Part shown: piece by piece, positions 8,643 to 16,683 of the stretch
Numbering within the stretch: the stretch's first letter is position 1
Layout: each line of letters starts with the position of its first letter
DNA from: Hymenobacter chitinivorans DSM 11115
GTDB lineage: Bacteria; Bacteroidota; Bacteroidia; Cytophagales; Hymenobacteraceae
Reading direction: 5' to 3'
Length of the DNA stretch: 64,000 nucleotides
NCBI RefSeq assembly: GCF_002797555.1
Contig: NZ_PGFA01000001.1
Coordinates: 1,488,001-1,552,000 of the forward strand
The notes under the pieces: generated by a model
Told to the model about the DNA's origin: nothing
The model's database searches: none
The model's input: only the letters and a program-made list of their open reading frames with translations
Position numbers and translations under genes: made by a program

Positions 8643-8803
8643 GCATCCTGAGTGCAGCGCAGCGGAGGGAAGGACTTGCCTCATTTGAGTGACAAGGCGC
8701 ATTAAACGCAAAAAGCCCTTTACCACGCGTGGTAAAGGGCTTTTTGCGTTGGCACAAACCGTAATGGGCTAGGGGAAGAAGGTCCTTCGCAAGCTCAGGA
8801 TGA
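8643..8803. repeat. Dispersed inverted-repeat element, copy A
   Basis: A non-coding element of about 160 bp. Its ends are inverted copies of CATCCTGAG...GAAGGACTT (left) and GAAGGTCCTTCGCAAGCTCAGGATG (right). The centre is a long palindrome. It closely matches 46771-46941 and, more weakly, 20377-20558. It fills the gap between two convergent genes. No open frame or transposase is present, so it resembles a MITE or a large REP-type element. Confidence 0.65.
8705..8750. terminator. Bidirectional terminator hairpin, 46-bp perfect palindrome
   Basis: A 23-bp perfect inverted repeat around position 8727/8728 with AAAAAGCCC and GGGCTTTTT flanks. It gives a U-tract in both directions. It separates the ArnT-like gene (plus) from lysA (minus) and probably terminates both. 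It is also the core of repeat copy A. Confidence 0.75.
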
Positions 8804-8839
8804 TAGGCCTGAAAAGACCCACATACCGCTCCTCAAAAC

Positions 8840-9985
8840 CTAGCCTACGTACACTGCCTCGGCTTTTTCGCGCAGGTTGTAGTTGGAGGCCATAACCTCA
8901 CCGTAGGCGCCGGCCGAGCGAATCACAACCAGGTCGCCGCGCTGGGTTTCGGGCATGGCCACTTCCCGCCCAAAGGTGTCGGACGACTCGCAGATGGGGC
9001 CCACCACGTCGTAGAGCTGCTTGGAGCCCTGGCTGGTCACGTTCTGAATCTGGTGGTAGCTACCGTACAGGGCCGGCCGGATCAGCTCGGTCATGCCCGC
9101 GTCCAGGATGGCGAAATTGGTTTGCTGGCTGCGCTTCACGTACAGCACCCGGCTCACCAGGGCCCCGCACTGGGCCACGATGGAGCGGCCCAGCTCCACG
9201 TGCACCTGCTGACCCGGCCGGCGCACGAGGTGCTGCTCAAACATGCGGAAGTAGGCCTCAAAATCGGGAATGGCCTGGCTGTCGGGGTTGTGGTAATCAA
9301 TGCCCAAACCGCCGCCCACGTTGAGGTGGGGCAACGTATGGCCCCGGTCTTCGAGCCAGGTTTGCAGCTCATTCAGCTTGCGGCTCAGCTCCCCAAACAC
9401 GCTCAAATTTGTAATCTGGGAGCCAATGTGGGCGTGCAAACCCACCAGTTCCAGATTCGGTAAGGTGCCGAGCTGGTCGATAACGCCGCCCAAATCGTTG
9501 AGGCCGATGCCGAACTTGTTGGCTTCCAGGCCGGTGGTAATGTAGTGGTGGGTGTGGGCATCCACGTTGGGGTTGATGCGCAGCGCCACCCGGGTCCGGC
9601 GGCCCTGGGCCCCGGCCAGCTCGTTGAGCACGGCCAGCTCTTCCACCGACTCGGCATTGAAGCACCAGATGTCGGCGGCCAGGGCCAGGTTGATTTCCGC
9701 ATCCGACTTGCCCACGCCGGCAAACACCACGTCCTGGGGCGCAAAGCCAGTGTCCAGGGCGCGCTGCACTTCGGGGCCGCTCACGCAGTCGGCGCCCAGG
9801 CCGTGCTGGCGGATGCGCGCCAGAATCGGAGCGTTGGCATTGGCCTTTAGGGCGTAGTGCACGTGAATGTCGCGGGGGCGGGCGGCCTGCTGCACCGCCG
9901 CGAGGGTGCGGTCCAGCAAGGCCAGGTCGTAGAGGTAAAAGGGCGTCGGCCGGGACGCGGCATCGGCCGGGAGGGCAAAACTCAT
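8840..9985 (-). CDS. lysA: Diaminopimelate decarboxylase
   Basis: A 381-aa PLP-dependent fold-III decarboxylase that converts meso-diaminopimelate to L-lysine. The PLP lysine is in HYALKANANAP (about residue 43). Also visible are the HIGSQI motif, the Gly-rich phosphate-binding GGGLGIDY and the C-terminal substrate motif CESSDTFG. The start at 9985 (MSFALPADA) gives the usual N-terminus; an in-frame upstream Met would add 19 atypical residues. It lies 68 nt downstream of the aspartate kinase gene, so the pair is probably co-transcribed, linking the first and last steps of lysine synthesis. The palindrome at 8705-8750 follows the stop. Confidence 0.93.
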   Translation of the reverse strand: MSFALPADAASRPTPFYLYDLALLDRTLAAVQQAARPRDIHVHYALKANANAPILARIRQHGLGADCVSGPEVQRALDTGFAPQDVVFAGVGKSDAEINLALAADIWCFNAESVEELAVLNELAGAQGRRTRVALRINPNVDAHTHHYITTGLEANKFGIGLNDLGGVIDQLGTLPNLELVGLHAHIGSQITNLSVFGELSRKLNELQTWLEDRGHTLPHLNVGGGLGIDYHNPDSQAIPDFEAYFRMFEQHLVRRPGQQVHVELGRSIVAQCGALVSRVLYVKRSQQTNFAILDAGMTELIRPALYGSYHQIQNVTSQGSKQLYDVVGPICESSDTFGREVAMPETQRGDLVVIRSAGAYGEVMASNYNLREKAEAVYVG

Positions 9986-10053
9986 GTAGGGAATCTTAAA
10001 AAAAGCCACTGCGAAACCCGGCGGCTTACCACCGCGGGCCACTGCGTGAAAAA

Positions 10054-11388
10054 CTATTGAACCACGGCCCGCGGCTGAAACAACCCTTCATTCAGGGCCT
10101 GCAGCGCGCGGGTTTTGTTGCTGCTGTGGATCAGAATGCTGATGTTGTTGGGCGAGCCGCCGTAGGAAATCATGCGCAGCGGAATGTCCTTCAAGGCGTT
10201 AAAGACCAGCCAGGCCGAGCCGTTGTTTTCCTGAATCAGGTTGCCGACCAGACACACAATGGTCTGCTCCTCGTCTACTTCCACGCTGCCAAAGCGGCCC
10301 AGCTCCTCCAGGATTTCGGCCAGGTGGGTCGAGTCGTCGATGGTGAGCGACACGGCCACTTCCGAGGTGGTAATCATGTCGATAGGCGTGCGGTACCGCT
10401 CGAAGACTTCGAATACGCTGCGCAAAAAGCCGTGGGCCAGCAGCATCCGGCTCGACTTAATCTTGATGGCCACCAGCCCGTCCTTGGCCGCCACGGCCTT
10501 GATGGCCTCGTCGCCGGTGCGGGTCGAAATCAGCGTGCCGGGCGCTTCGGGCTGCATCGTGTTGAGCAACCGCACCGGGATGCCGTGCTTGGCGGCGGGC
10601 AAAATGGAGCTCGGGTGCAGAATCTTGGCCCCGAAATAGGCCAGCTCGGCCGCCTCGTCGAACGACAGTTCCCGAATTGGGTAGGTGCCCTGTACCACCC
10701 GCGGGTCGTTGTTGTGCAGCCCGTCGATATCGGTCCAGATCTGGATTTCCTCGGCGTGAGCGGCGGCCCCAATCAGCGAGGCGGAGTAGTCGGAGCCCCC
10801 GCGCTTAAGGTTGTCGATGTCGCCGTTGGCGTTGCGGCAGATGTAGCCCTGGGTAATAAAGAGCTGCTGCCCGGCGTGCGGGGCCAGGGTTTGGGCCAGG
10901 TGAGCCTCGATGTAGTCGGCGTCGGGCTCGTCGTTTTTGTCGAGCCGCATGAAGTCCAGCGCCGGCAGTAGCACGGCCTCTTCGCCCAGCACGCGGGTGT
11001 AGTAGCGGTGAAACAGCAGCGTGCTCAACAGCTCGCCCTGGGCCAGAATCACCCGCTCGCCGGAAGCCGACAACGGGTGGCGGGTCAGGTTGAAGATGGT
11101 TTTGAAGGCGGAGTCGAGGTGGCCGATGGCCTCGTTGGCCACTTCGGGCTCGGGCAGCAGCTCCCGGGCCACAATCAGGTAGTGCTGGCGCAGAATCTCA
11201 GTCTGGTAGGTCGCGGCCGTGGTTTCGCCCTCGTACAGCAGCTTGGCAATGTTGACCAGGGCGTTGGTGGTGCCCGACATAGCCGACAAAACCACGATGC
11301 GGGGCTCGGAGCCCCGAATAAGTGCGGGCAGAGCGCGCATACGCTCAGCTGAACCGACGGAAGTGCCGCCAAACTTTAAAACTTTCAT
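10054..11388 (-). CDS. lysC: Aspartate kinase (monofunctional)
   Basis: A 444-aa cytosolic enzyme that phosphorylates aspartate, the entry step to lysine, threonine, methionine and diaminopimelate. It opens with the kinase signature KFGGTSVGS and has the GGSDYSASL substrate segment near residue 197. Two ACT-type regulatory regions lie in the last 140 residues, including a stretch around SYGGSPNNIS. The length is that of a stand-alone kinase, without a homoserine dehydrogenase domain. It precedes lysA on the same strand, so both probably come from one promoter upstream of 11388. Feedback control by lysine or threonine is likely from the ACT domains but cannot be read from sequence alone. Confidence 0.92.
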   Translation of the reverse strand: MKVLKFGGTSVGSAERMRALPALIRGSEPRIVVLSAMSGTTNALVNIAKLLYEGETTAATYQTEILRQHYLIVARELLPEPEVANEAIGHLDSAFKTIFNLTRHPLSASGERVILAQGELLSTLLFHRYYTRVLGEEAVLLPALDFMRLDKNDEPDADYIEAHLAQTLAPHAGQQLFITQGYICRNANGDIDNLKRGGSDYSASLIGAAAHAEEIQIWTDIDGLHNNDPRVVQGTYPIRELSFDEAAELAYFGAKILHPSSILPAAKHGIPVRLLNTMQPEAPGTLISTRTGDEAIKAVAAKDGLVAIKIKSSRMLLAHGFLRSVFEVFERYRTPIDMITTSEVAVSLTIDDSTHLAEILEELGRFGSVEVDEEQTIVCLVGNLIQENNGSAWLVFNALKDIPLRMISYGGSPNNISILIHSSNKTRALQALNEGLFQPRAVVQ

Positions 11389-11455
11389 CAGTGAAAAACG
11401 GGTTAACCAAAAAATGAACGGGGCGGAGAGGCTAGTACGAAAATCAGCAACAAAA

Positions 11456-11481
11456 AGCGCCGGTCTGGAAGGACCGGCGCT
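11456..11481 (-). terminator. Rho-independent terminator
   Basis: A 10-bp perfect stem (AGCGCCGGTC paired with GACCGGCGCT) around a 6-nt loop. Read on the minus strand it is followed by TTTTTG. It sits just after the stop of the small minus-strand frame at 11488, which supports that frame being a gene. Confidence 0.65.
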
Positions 11482-11487
11482 TGATGC

Positions 11488-11730
11488 TTATGGGGAAGGA
11501 GCATGCAGAAGTGCGACGGTCAGGTCGAGGGCCGTTTGAAGCATTTCTTCAGCATCTTGGAATTGGCGGCCAACGGCTTCGCCACGGCGGTACGGCCAGC
11601 CAAAGCCACCGAAAATGCCGAGTAAAAACCGAAACCGAATGTTGTCATGGGCTGAAAAGGGCCGGGGCGAGGTGCCGCCAGCGGGTGTTTGCGGCTGCAA
11701 GTACGGGCAGGAAGCGGAAATAATCCACAT
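11488..11730 (-). CDS. Hypothetical 80-aa protein
   Basis: Not recognised. The evidence for coding is indirect. The codons are C/G-ended, as in neighbouring genes, through the C-terminal half (GEAVGRQFQDAEEMLQ and beyond). The start is an ATG. A good rho-independent terminator lies 6 nt past the stop on the same strand. The C-terminal part looks amphipathic helical. The N-terminal 30 residues are less convincing, so a shorter form is possible. It lies upstream of and co-directional with lysC, but the terminator separates them. Confidence 0.4.
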   Translation of the reverse strand: MWIISASCPYLQPQTPAGGTSPRPFSAHDNIRFRFLLGIFGGFGWPYRRGEAVGRQFQDAEEMLQTALDLTVALLHAPSP

Positions 11731-11897
11731 TCGGGCCGTAAATTTTCTTTAGCCCCCAGCTATTTTGCCCCCCTTCAGGCTGAAAGAGTAGTTTTACGGA
11801 GCCTGCCAGGGTCTGTTTTTACCCTTGAATACCCGAACGAATAACAAAAAGCCGTGCGGGCCTTTGCTTCAGCAAGTCGCCCTAATCAATAGCGCTG

Positions 11898-12485
11898 ATG
11901 TCCGACTGGAAAGATCCGCAGTATCTGCAAACCGGCAATCAACGCCAGCAACGGGCTTACACGGTACTCACCAACCTGCGAATTTGGGCAGTACTGCAGG
12001 CCTTCGACCCAGTGCTAGCGGGCACCATTCCGCTGAATATTGACTTGCCGGACAGTGACCTGGATATCATCTGCGAGGTAAAGCCCGCGGCGCAGCGGCA
12101 GTTTCGGGCTTTGCTGGAGCAGCATTACGGTCGGCTACCGGAGTTTCGGGTCAGCCAGCACAGGGTCGGTAAGCACGATTCCATCGTCTGCAGCTTCCGG
12201 GCGGCGGGGGAGACGGTGGAAATTTTCGGCCAGGATGTGCCCCCGATGCGGCAAAATGCCCTGCGGCATATGCTCGTGGAACACGCCATTTTGCAGGCCG
12301 GCGGGGAAGCGTGGCGCACTGCGGTGCGGCAGCTGAAGCAGCAGGGCCTCAAGACCGAGCCTGCTTTTGCGCAGCTGCTGGGGCTGCCGGGCAACTCGTA
12401 CGAGGCTTTGCTGACGCTGGAAGGTTGGTCGACGGAGGCCTTGCGGGAGCGGCTGCCCGCGCTGCCGCTACGCCCGGTTAGTTGA
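11898..12485 (+). CDS. DUF4269 family, nucleotidyltransferase-like protein
   Basis: A 195-aa cytosolic protein. The central DLPDSDLDIICEV motif (about residues 50-62) is the two-acidic-residue pattern of the nucleotidyltransferase fold. The rest matches DUF4269, including the C-terminal region LKTEPAFAQLLGLPGNSYEALL. Substrate unknown. It stands alone and its 3' end overlaps the convergent lipoprotein gene by 8 nt. The ATG at 11898 is preceded by a TATTTTG-like sequence about 130 nt upstream that may be a weak -7 box. Confidence 0.75.
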   Translation: MSDWKDPQYLQTGNQRQQRAYTVLTNLRIWAVLQAFDPVLAGTIPLNIDLPDSDLDIICEVKPAAQRQFRALLEQHYGRLPEFRVSQHRVGKHDSIVCSFRAAGETVEIFGQDVPPMRQNALRHMLVEHAILQAGGEAWRTAVRQLKQQGLKTEPAFAQLLGLPGNSYEALLTLEGWSTEALRERLPALPLRPVS

Positions 12486-13179
12486 AGCTGACCGTGACCG
12501 TATCGTTGGTAAAGCGGATGTCGCGGACGCGGGACTCAAAGGTTTGGTCCGTGAGCTGACAGGAAGAACTGCTGGACGGGCAGACCTGGCTATAGGTTGT
12601 TTTAGTAAACCGGTACACCCGGTCGGGCAGCACTTTAAGGGTCTTGGTGAAGACGATATTCTGCCTGTTCGGGTCGGTATCATCGAATATGGGTCCATTG
12701 AAGTTACCCAGGCCCGGCTTTTCGTCGCTGTTGTAGTAAAACTGGATAGCTGATTTTCCCTGCTTGGTCGTGTTCACCCGGAAGGTGACCGTTTTGTAGG
12801 GCGTTGCCTCAATAGATACGGTGTTGGACTGGCCCTTTGTCAGGTTGAAGCGCACCTGCTCATCACCGCCGAGATAATACTTGTCGGAGCTAGCCGGGAC
12901 CAGGGCGTAAGTGCCTTTCTGATTCGCGTTGAAGGCCGCTTTGTAGTTGCCGCTGGCGTCGGTTGTGGCGCTGGTAATCGAGTCCCGGCGGGACGACATG
13001 CACACCAGGCAGCCCGTGTTTTGCTGTACCTCCAGCACTACCCCCGCCACCGGCTGTTTCGTGTACTTATCCGTCACGATGCCTTCCACGACGGTATAAG
13101 CTTCCTTGTCCTTAGAACAGGAGGCCAGGGCCGAGAGCAGCACCAAGCTCCCTAGGAACCGGGTTAATATTGTAGTCAT
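12478..13179 (-). CDS. Lipoprotein with carboxypeptidase-regulatory-like beta domain
   Basis: A 233-aa protein with a lipoprotein signal peptide ending LLSALASCSKD (lipobox Cys about residue 21). It is followed by an Asp-containing linker and a beta-sandwich of the carboxypeptidase-regulatory/SusE-like type: EGIVTDKYTKQPVAGVVLEV, then TTDASGNYKAAF. Such domains bind surfaces or act as modules in surface lipoproteins. Predicted location is the outer membrane. Function unknown. It is transcribed in the same direction as the next lipoprotein, with a 67-nt gap. Confidence 0.7.
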   Translation of the reverse strand: MTTILTRFLGSLVLLSALASCSKDKEAYTVVEGIVTDKYTKQPVAGVVLEVQQNTGCLVCMSSRRDSITSATTDASGNYKAAFNANQKGTYALVPASSDKYYLGGDEQVRFNLTKGQSNTVSIEATPYKTVTFRVNTTKQGKSAIQFYYNSDEKPGLGNFNGPIFDDTDPNRQNIVFTKTLKVLPDRVYRFTKTTYSQVCPSSSSSCQLTDQTFESRVRDIRFTNDTVTVSFN

Positions 13180-13246
13180 CGAAGTAGATTGAAATAAGAA
13201 AGTGCGGACCGAATCCCGGCCGGACTATCTAGCAGATCCGCAGAAG

Positions 13247-13858
13247 CTATAAAGGGTTGTCAGGCACGCTGATTTTATCAATCAGCCAGCGGCCGTCAGC
13301 TTGCTGCGTGAGGTCGAAGTCCAGGCTCACGATGTAGGTTTCGTGCTTCGGGCCGCGGGCCTGCACCTGGGCGTGCCGGCCTTGCTGCCGGGTTACTACA
13401 AACTGGCCCTTCTGCAAATCGGCGGCGTTTTCTTCGGGTTCCTGGCTCAGCATCAGGAAGTCGTAGTCGAAGCCGGCGGCCGGACCGTCGTTTTGCGGGT
13501 GCAGGCGCAGCGTGTCGTCGTAGCGGCGGAAGTAGGCGCGCCAGTCGCTTAGGTACGCTTCCGATACAGTGCCGCTCTGCTGCACGGCCCGCAGCCAGTC
13601 TTCCGTACCCGGGACGTTTACGGCGTAGAACTTGGTGCTGTCCTGAGCGTCGGAGTTTAGCACAAAGTCGGCGGGCAGCTTCTCCGCGTTCTGAATATAC
13701 CAGCCCACAAACCGCCGCGCCGTCTGGGCCGGCGCTGCTTCAGTCGCCGCGGGTTTCGCCGCGGGTTGGAGTGGTGCGGCCGTTTCGGGCTGGTCGGTGG
13801 CGGGCGTGGAGCAGGCGGCCGTGGCGGCCAGCAGCAGCAGGAAGAGGCGTTGTTTCAT
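13247..13858 (-). CDS. Hypothetical lipoprotein
   Basis: A 203-aa protein starting MKQRLFLLLLAATAACS, a clear type II signal peptide with Cys at about residue 17. An Ala/Pro/Thr-rich linker (about 20-48) and a globular part follow. The final third (YIVSLDFDLTQQADGRWLIDKISVP) resembles the closing strands of NTF2-like or DUF4878-type folds, but no family is claimed. The ATG at 13858 was chosen over an upstream TTG. It is 35 nt downstream of the M28 peptidase start-side unit on the same strand, so it may be co-expressed. Confidence 0.6.
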   Translation of the reverse strand: MKQRLFLLLLAATAACSTPATDQPETAAPLQPAAKPAATEAAPAQTARRFVGWYIQNAEKLPADFVLNSDAQDSTKFYAVNVPGTEDWLRAVQQSGTVSEAYLSDWRAYFRRYDDTLRLHPQNDGPAAGFDYDFLMLSQEPEENAADLQKGQFVVTRQQGRHAQVQARGPKHETYIVSLDFDLTQQADGRWLIDKISVPDNPL

Positions 13859-13893
13859 GCGCAAACTTCAGTGGTCGGGGCGTCCCGCGCGGC

Positions 13894-15258
13894 CTAGCGC
13901 ACCGGCTTGGGAATTACCGGCAGGCTCTCGTGGCCCTCAGCATCCACGGCTACGACCCCGAAAATGTAGTTGTCCTTGCTGAAGGGCAGGTCGGCGGTGG
14001 TGGTGGTGACCGGGAAGCGCTGCTGCCACACCGGGGAGGTAGTTTCGCGCATCAGCACCACGTAGCCGGCGGGCTTTTCACCCACTTTAGGCGCGTCCCA
14101 CTTCAGCTCGGTGCGGTTGGTGAGCTTGGCCGTAAGCACGCCCACGTTTTCGGGTGAGCTGGGCGCCAGGGCCAGGCTGGCCATAGTAGCCAGGTTGACG
14201 CCGGTGTTCTTGCGCAGGTACTCGTAGTCCACAAACTCGGGCAGGTCGCCGTACTGAATGTTGTTTTCGGTGCGCAGGTCCTGGTGCTGGTGGTTGAAGT
14301 TCTCGTTTACCTCCGTGAAGCGCACGGCCGTGAAGCCCTGCTGGTTGAAGGGCGTATGGTCGCCGCCGCGCAGAAATCGGTCGGGCCGGTACTCCAGCAA
14401 TACTCCGAAGTCATTGACGTACTGCTCACAGGCGGTTTTGCCGTAGCGGGCCAGCTGCCGGCTCGGCGAGTCGTTTTCACTGCTCAGGGTGCGGCGCACT
14501 TTGGCCTCGTCGGCGGTTTCGGTGGCCGGCACTCCCTCGCTGAAAATGCGGATGTGCTTGTTGTCGGAAATTTCCGGGTCGTAGCCTTTGGAGTTGCCCA
14601 CGATGTCGTTGTTGAGCATCCCGGTCAGGTTCCAGTTTTCCTTTTTGGCCCGCTTGGCCAGGTGAGTCGAGCCGTAGAGGCCCTGCTCTTCGCCCTGCAC
14701 GGCCACGAAGATCAGGGTGCAGGGGTACTGCTTCTGCGACATCACGCGGGCCATTTCCATGACCAGGGCCACACCCGAGGCGTCGTCGTTGGCGCCGGGC
14801 GCGTCGGCGGTGGCGTTCATTACGTCCGTTACGCGGGAGTCGAGGTGGCCGCTGACGATGAACACGCGGGTATCGGTGGGGTCGGTGCCGGGCAGGGTGG
14901 CCATGACGTTGGCCATGATGACGGGCTTGTCGATGCGGCGGCCGTCGGGCTTCACCAGGAAGGTGTCCTGCTCCACTTTGAGGCGGCCGCCGCTGGCCTT
15001 GCTGTACTTGCGGAACTCGCCTTCGACCCAGTTGCGGGCCGCCCCGATGCCGCGCTTCTTGCTTTTGGTGTCGCTCAGGGTGTGGCGGGTGCCGAAGGAC
15101 ACCATTTTGCGGATATCTTCTTCCAAGTTCTTGGCCGAAATGGCTTCCACCATCTGTTTGATGGCCGGGTCGGGAGCCGGGGCCGGAGTAGAGGTTTGGG
15201 CAAAAGCGAAGGCCGGGGTAAAGCTGGCCGAAAGCAGCAGCGCGAAACGTAGATTCAT
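13894..15258 (-). CDS. Secreted M28 family zinc aminopeptidase with C-terminal Fn3-like domain
   Basis: A 454-aa protein with a signal peptide (MNLRFALLLSASFTPAFAFAQ). The M28 metal and catalytic motifs are all visible: SGHLDS, GANDDASG, the catalytic GEEQGLYGS, NNDIVG and GGDHTPF. The last roughly 100 residues (from LAPSSPENVGVLTAKL) form a fibronectin-III-like domain, as is common in secreted Bacteroidota peptidases. It probably trims N-terminal residues from peptides in the periplasm or outside the cell. The start at 15258 places the signal peptide at the N-terminus; a TTG 15 nt upstream is less likely. Confidence 0.88.
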   Translation of the reverse strand: MNLRFALLLSASFTPAFAFAQTSTPAPAPDPAIKQMVEAISAKNLEEDIRKMVSFGTRHTLSDTKSKKRGIGAARNWVEGEFRKYSKASGGRLKVEQDTFLVKPDGRRIDKPVIMANVMATLPGTDPTDTRVFIVSGHLDSRVTDVMNATADAPGANDDASGVALVMEMARVMSQKQYPCTLIFVAVQGEEQGLYGSTHLAKRAKKENWNLTGMLNNDIVGNSKGYDPEISDNKHIRIFSEGVPATETADEAKVRRTLSSENDSPSRQLARYGKTACEQYVNDFGVLLEYRPDRFLRGGDHTPFNQQGFTAVRFTEVNENFNHQHQDLRTENNIQYGDLPEFVDYEYLRKNTGVNLATMASLALAPSSPENVGVLTAKLTNRTELKWDAPKVGEKPAGYVVLMRETTSPVWQQRFPVTTTTADLPFSKDNYIFGVVAVDAEGHESLPVIPKPVR

Positions 15259-15363
15259 GGAGTGGAAAGGCAAGGAAGGAGCAGACGGCGCGAAATAGCC
15301 GCGGTAGAAATTCAGGATGAAAAGTACGGCGGCGCCGTCTAAAAACGGCAGCCGGCCGAAAAC

Positions 15364-16683
15364 TTACACCACAGACACCAGGGCGCTGGCCGCGTTGCCT
15401 CCGAAGCCCGCCGCATTGATGAGCACCCGCCGGATGGGCCGGGTGGGAGCGGGCGTGAGGTCGGTGGCAAAGGGCGGGGCGGGCCACTGCTGGGAGGTCA
15501 GAATCTCGCAGGCAAAGTCCAGGCTCAAGGCGGCCGACGCGCCCAGGGTGTGGCCCAGCAGCCATTTATTGGAAACCAGGTCGGGCAGGTTTTCGCCGAA
15601 TACGGCGCGCAACGCCGCTCGCTCGGCCGCGTCGCCGGCGGGAGTGCCAGGGCTGTGCAGCACTACGGCATCAACTGTTTCGGGGGCGGTGCCGGCCTGG
15701 CGCAGGGCTTCGCGCATGGCGGTCTGGAAGTGCTGGCCGTCGGCCGACAGCCCGGTTTTGCTGCCAATGGCCTCGAAGCCAAACCCCACGCCCTCGAGGC
15801 AGAAAACCGGCGCGGTGGGCTGGCTGGCCCGCTCGGCCGCCAGGGCCTCCCGGCTCACTTTTTCGAGGGCAAACACGGCCGCGCCCTCGCCCAGCACGAA
15901 GGTGGAGGGGCGGCCGGCGCCGGGGCGGCAGGGGAATTCAGTGGCCGCAAAAGGGGAGTAAATGCCCAGGGCCTGCATCTGGGCCAGGGTGAAGTCGGTG
16001 AGGGGAGCTTCGGTGCCACCGGCCAGAAACCGGTCGGCCATGCCGGCGCGGAGCCAGGCCAGGGCATTACCCAGGGCCTGGAAGGCGCTGCTGCAGGTGC
16101 TGGAGTGGCTTAGGGCCGCGCCGCCGGTGGTGCCCGCGTCGTAGGCCACCCAGCTGGCCACGTTGCCCATAGTGGTAAGGGGGGAAGCGGCGGCCGGCAC
16201 GGCTCCGGCCGCCAGGAACTCCTCGTGAAACTGCTCCATCCGGCCCGTGGCCCCGCGGGAGGAGCCGATGCTGACGGCGAGGGTAGTGGTTGGTGGTTGG
16301 TTATCGGTTGTTAGGGGCAGGGAGGTGCTGGCGGGTTGCAGAGCATATCTGTCACCCTGCAGGAGCTTGCTGTCAGCTTGCAGAGAAGGGCTGGCGGGGT
16401 GCAGGGGCCAGCCGGCCTGGGCGGTGGCCTGGCGGGCAGCCAGCAGGGCCAGCAGCACGGTCCGGTCGAGCTGGCGGTAGGGGGCGTGGGCGCGGCGCAG
16501 CTGCTGGAGGTCTTCCTCCACGGCGAGCGGCACGCGGCCCACGGCCACCGCCCGGCCCGGCAGCTCCCGCATGTGAAACGCGGGTACCAGCGCCGCCGCG
16601 TTAGGCAGCATCGGGCCTAGGGCCGACACCCGGCCCCGGCCCCGAATGACAATCAGGGAGTCGGCGGCGGCGGAGTTAGTCAT
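15364..16683 (-). CDS. Beta-ketoacyl synthase (thiolase fold) in the biotin operon
   Basis: A 439-aa ketosynthase of FabF/FabB type. The Cys-His-His triad is present: Cys in HSSTCSSAFQALG, His in LHSPGTPAGD and His in NKWLLGHTLGASA. The N-terminal half is shorter and more variable than in FabF, with an odd low-complexity stretch around residues 85-130 (SKLLQGDRYALQPASTSL). Its start overlaps the bioA stop by 8 nt, implying translational coupling. It is therefore probably part of biotin synthesis, plausibly chain elongation towards the pimeloyl thioester. A general fatty-acid role cannot be excluded. Confidence 0.78.
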   Translation of the reverse strand: MTNSAAADSLIVIRGRGRVSALGPMLPNAAALVPAFHMRELPGRAVAVGRVPLAVEEDLQQLRRAHAPYRQLDRTVLLALLAARQATAQAGWPLHPASPSLQADSKLLQGDRYALQPASTSLPLTTDNQPPTTTLAVSIGSSRGATGRMEQFHEEFLAAGAVPAAASPLTTMGNVASWVAYDAGTTGGAALSHSSTCSSAFQALGNALAWLRAGMADRFLAGGTEAPLTDFTLAQMQALGIYSPFAATEFPCRPGAGRPSTFVLGEGAAVFALEKVSREALAAERASQPTAPVFCLEGVGFGFEAIGSKTGLSADGQHFQTAMREALRQAGTAPETVDAVVLHSPGTPAGDAAERAALRAVFGENLPDLVSNKWLLGHTLGASAALSLDFACEILTSQQWPAPPFATDLTPAPTRPIRRVLINAAGFGGNAASALVSVV

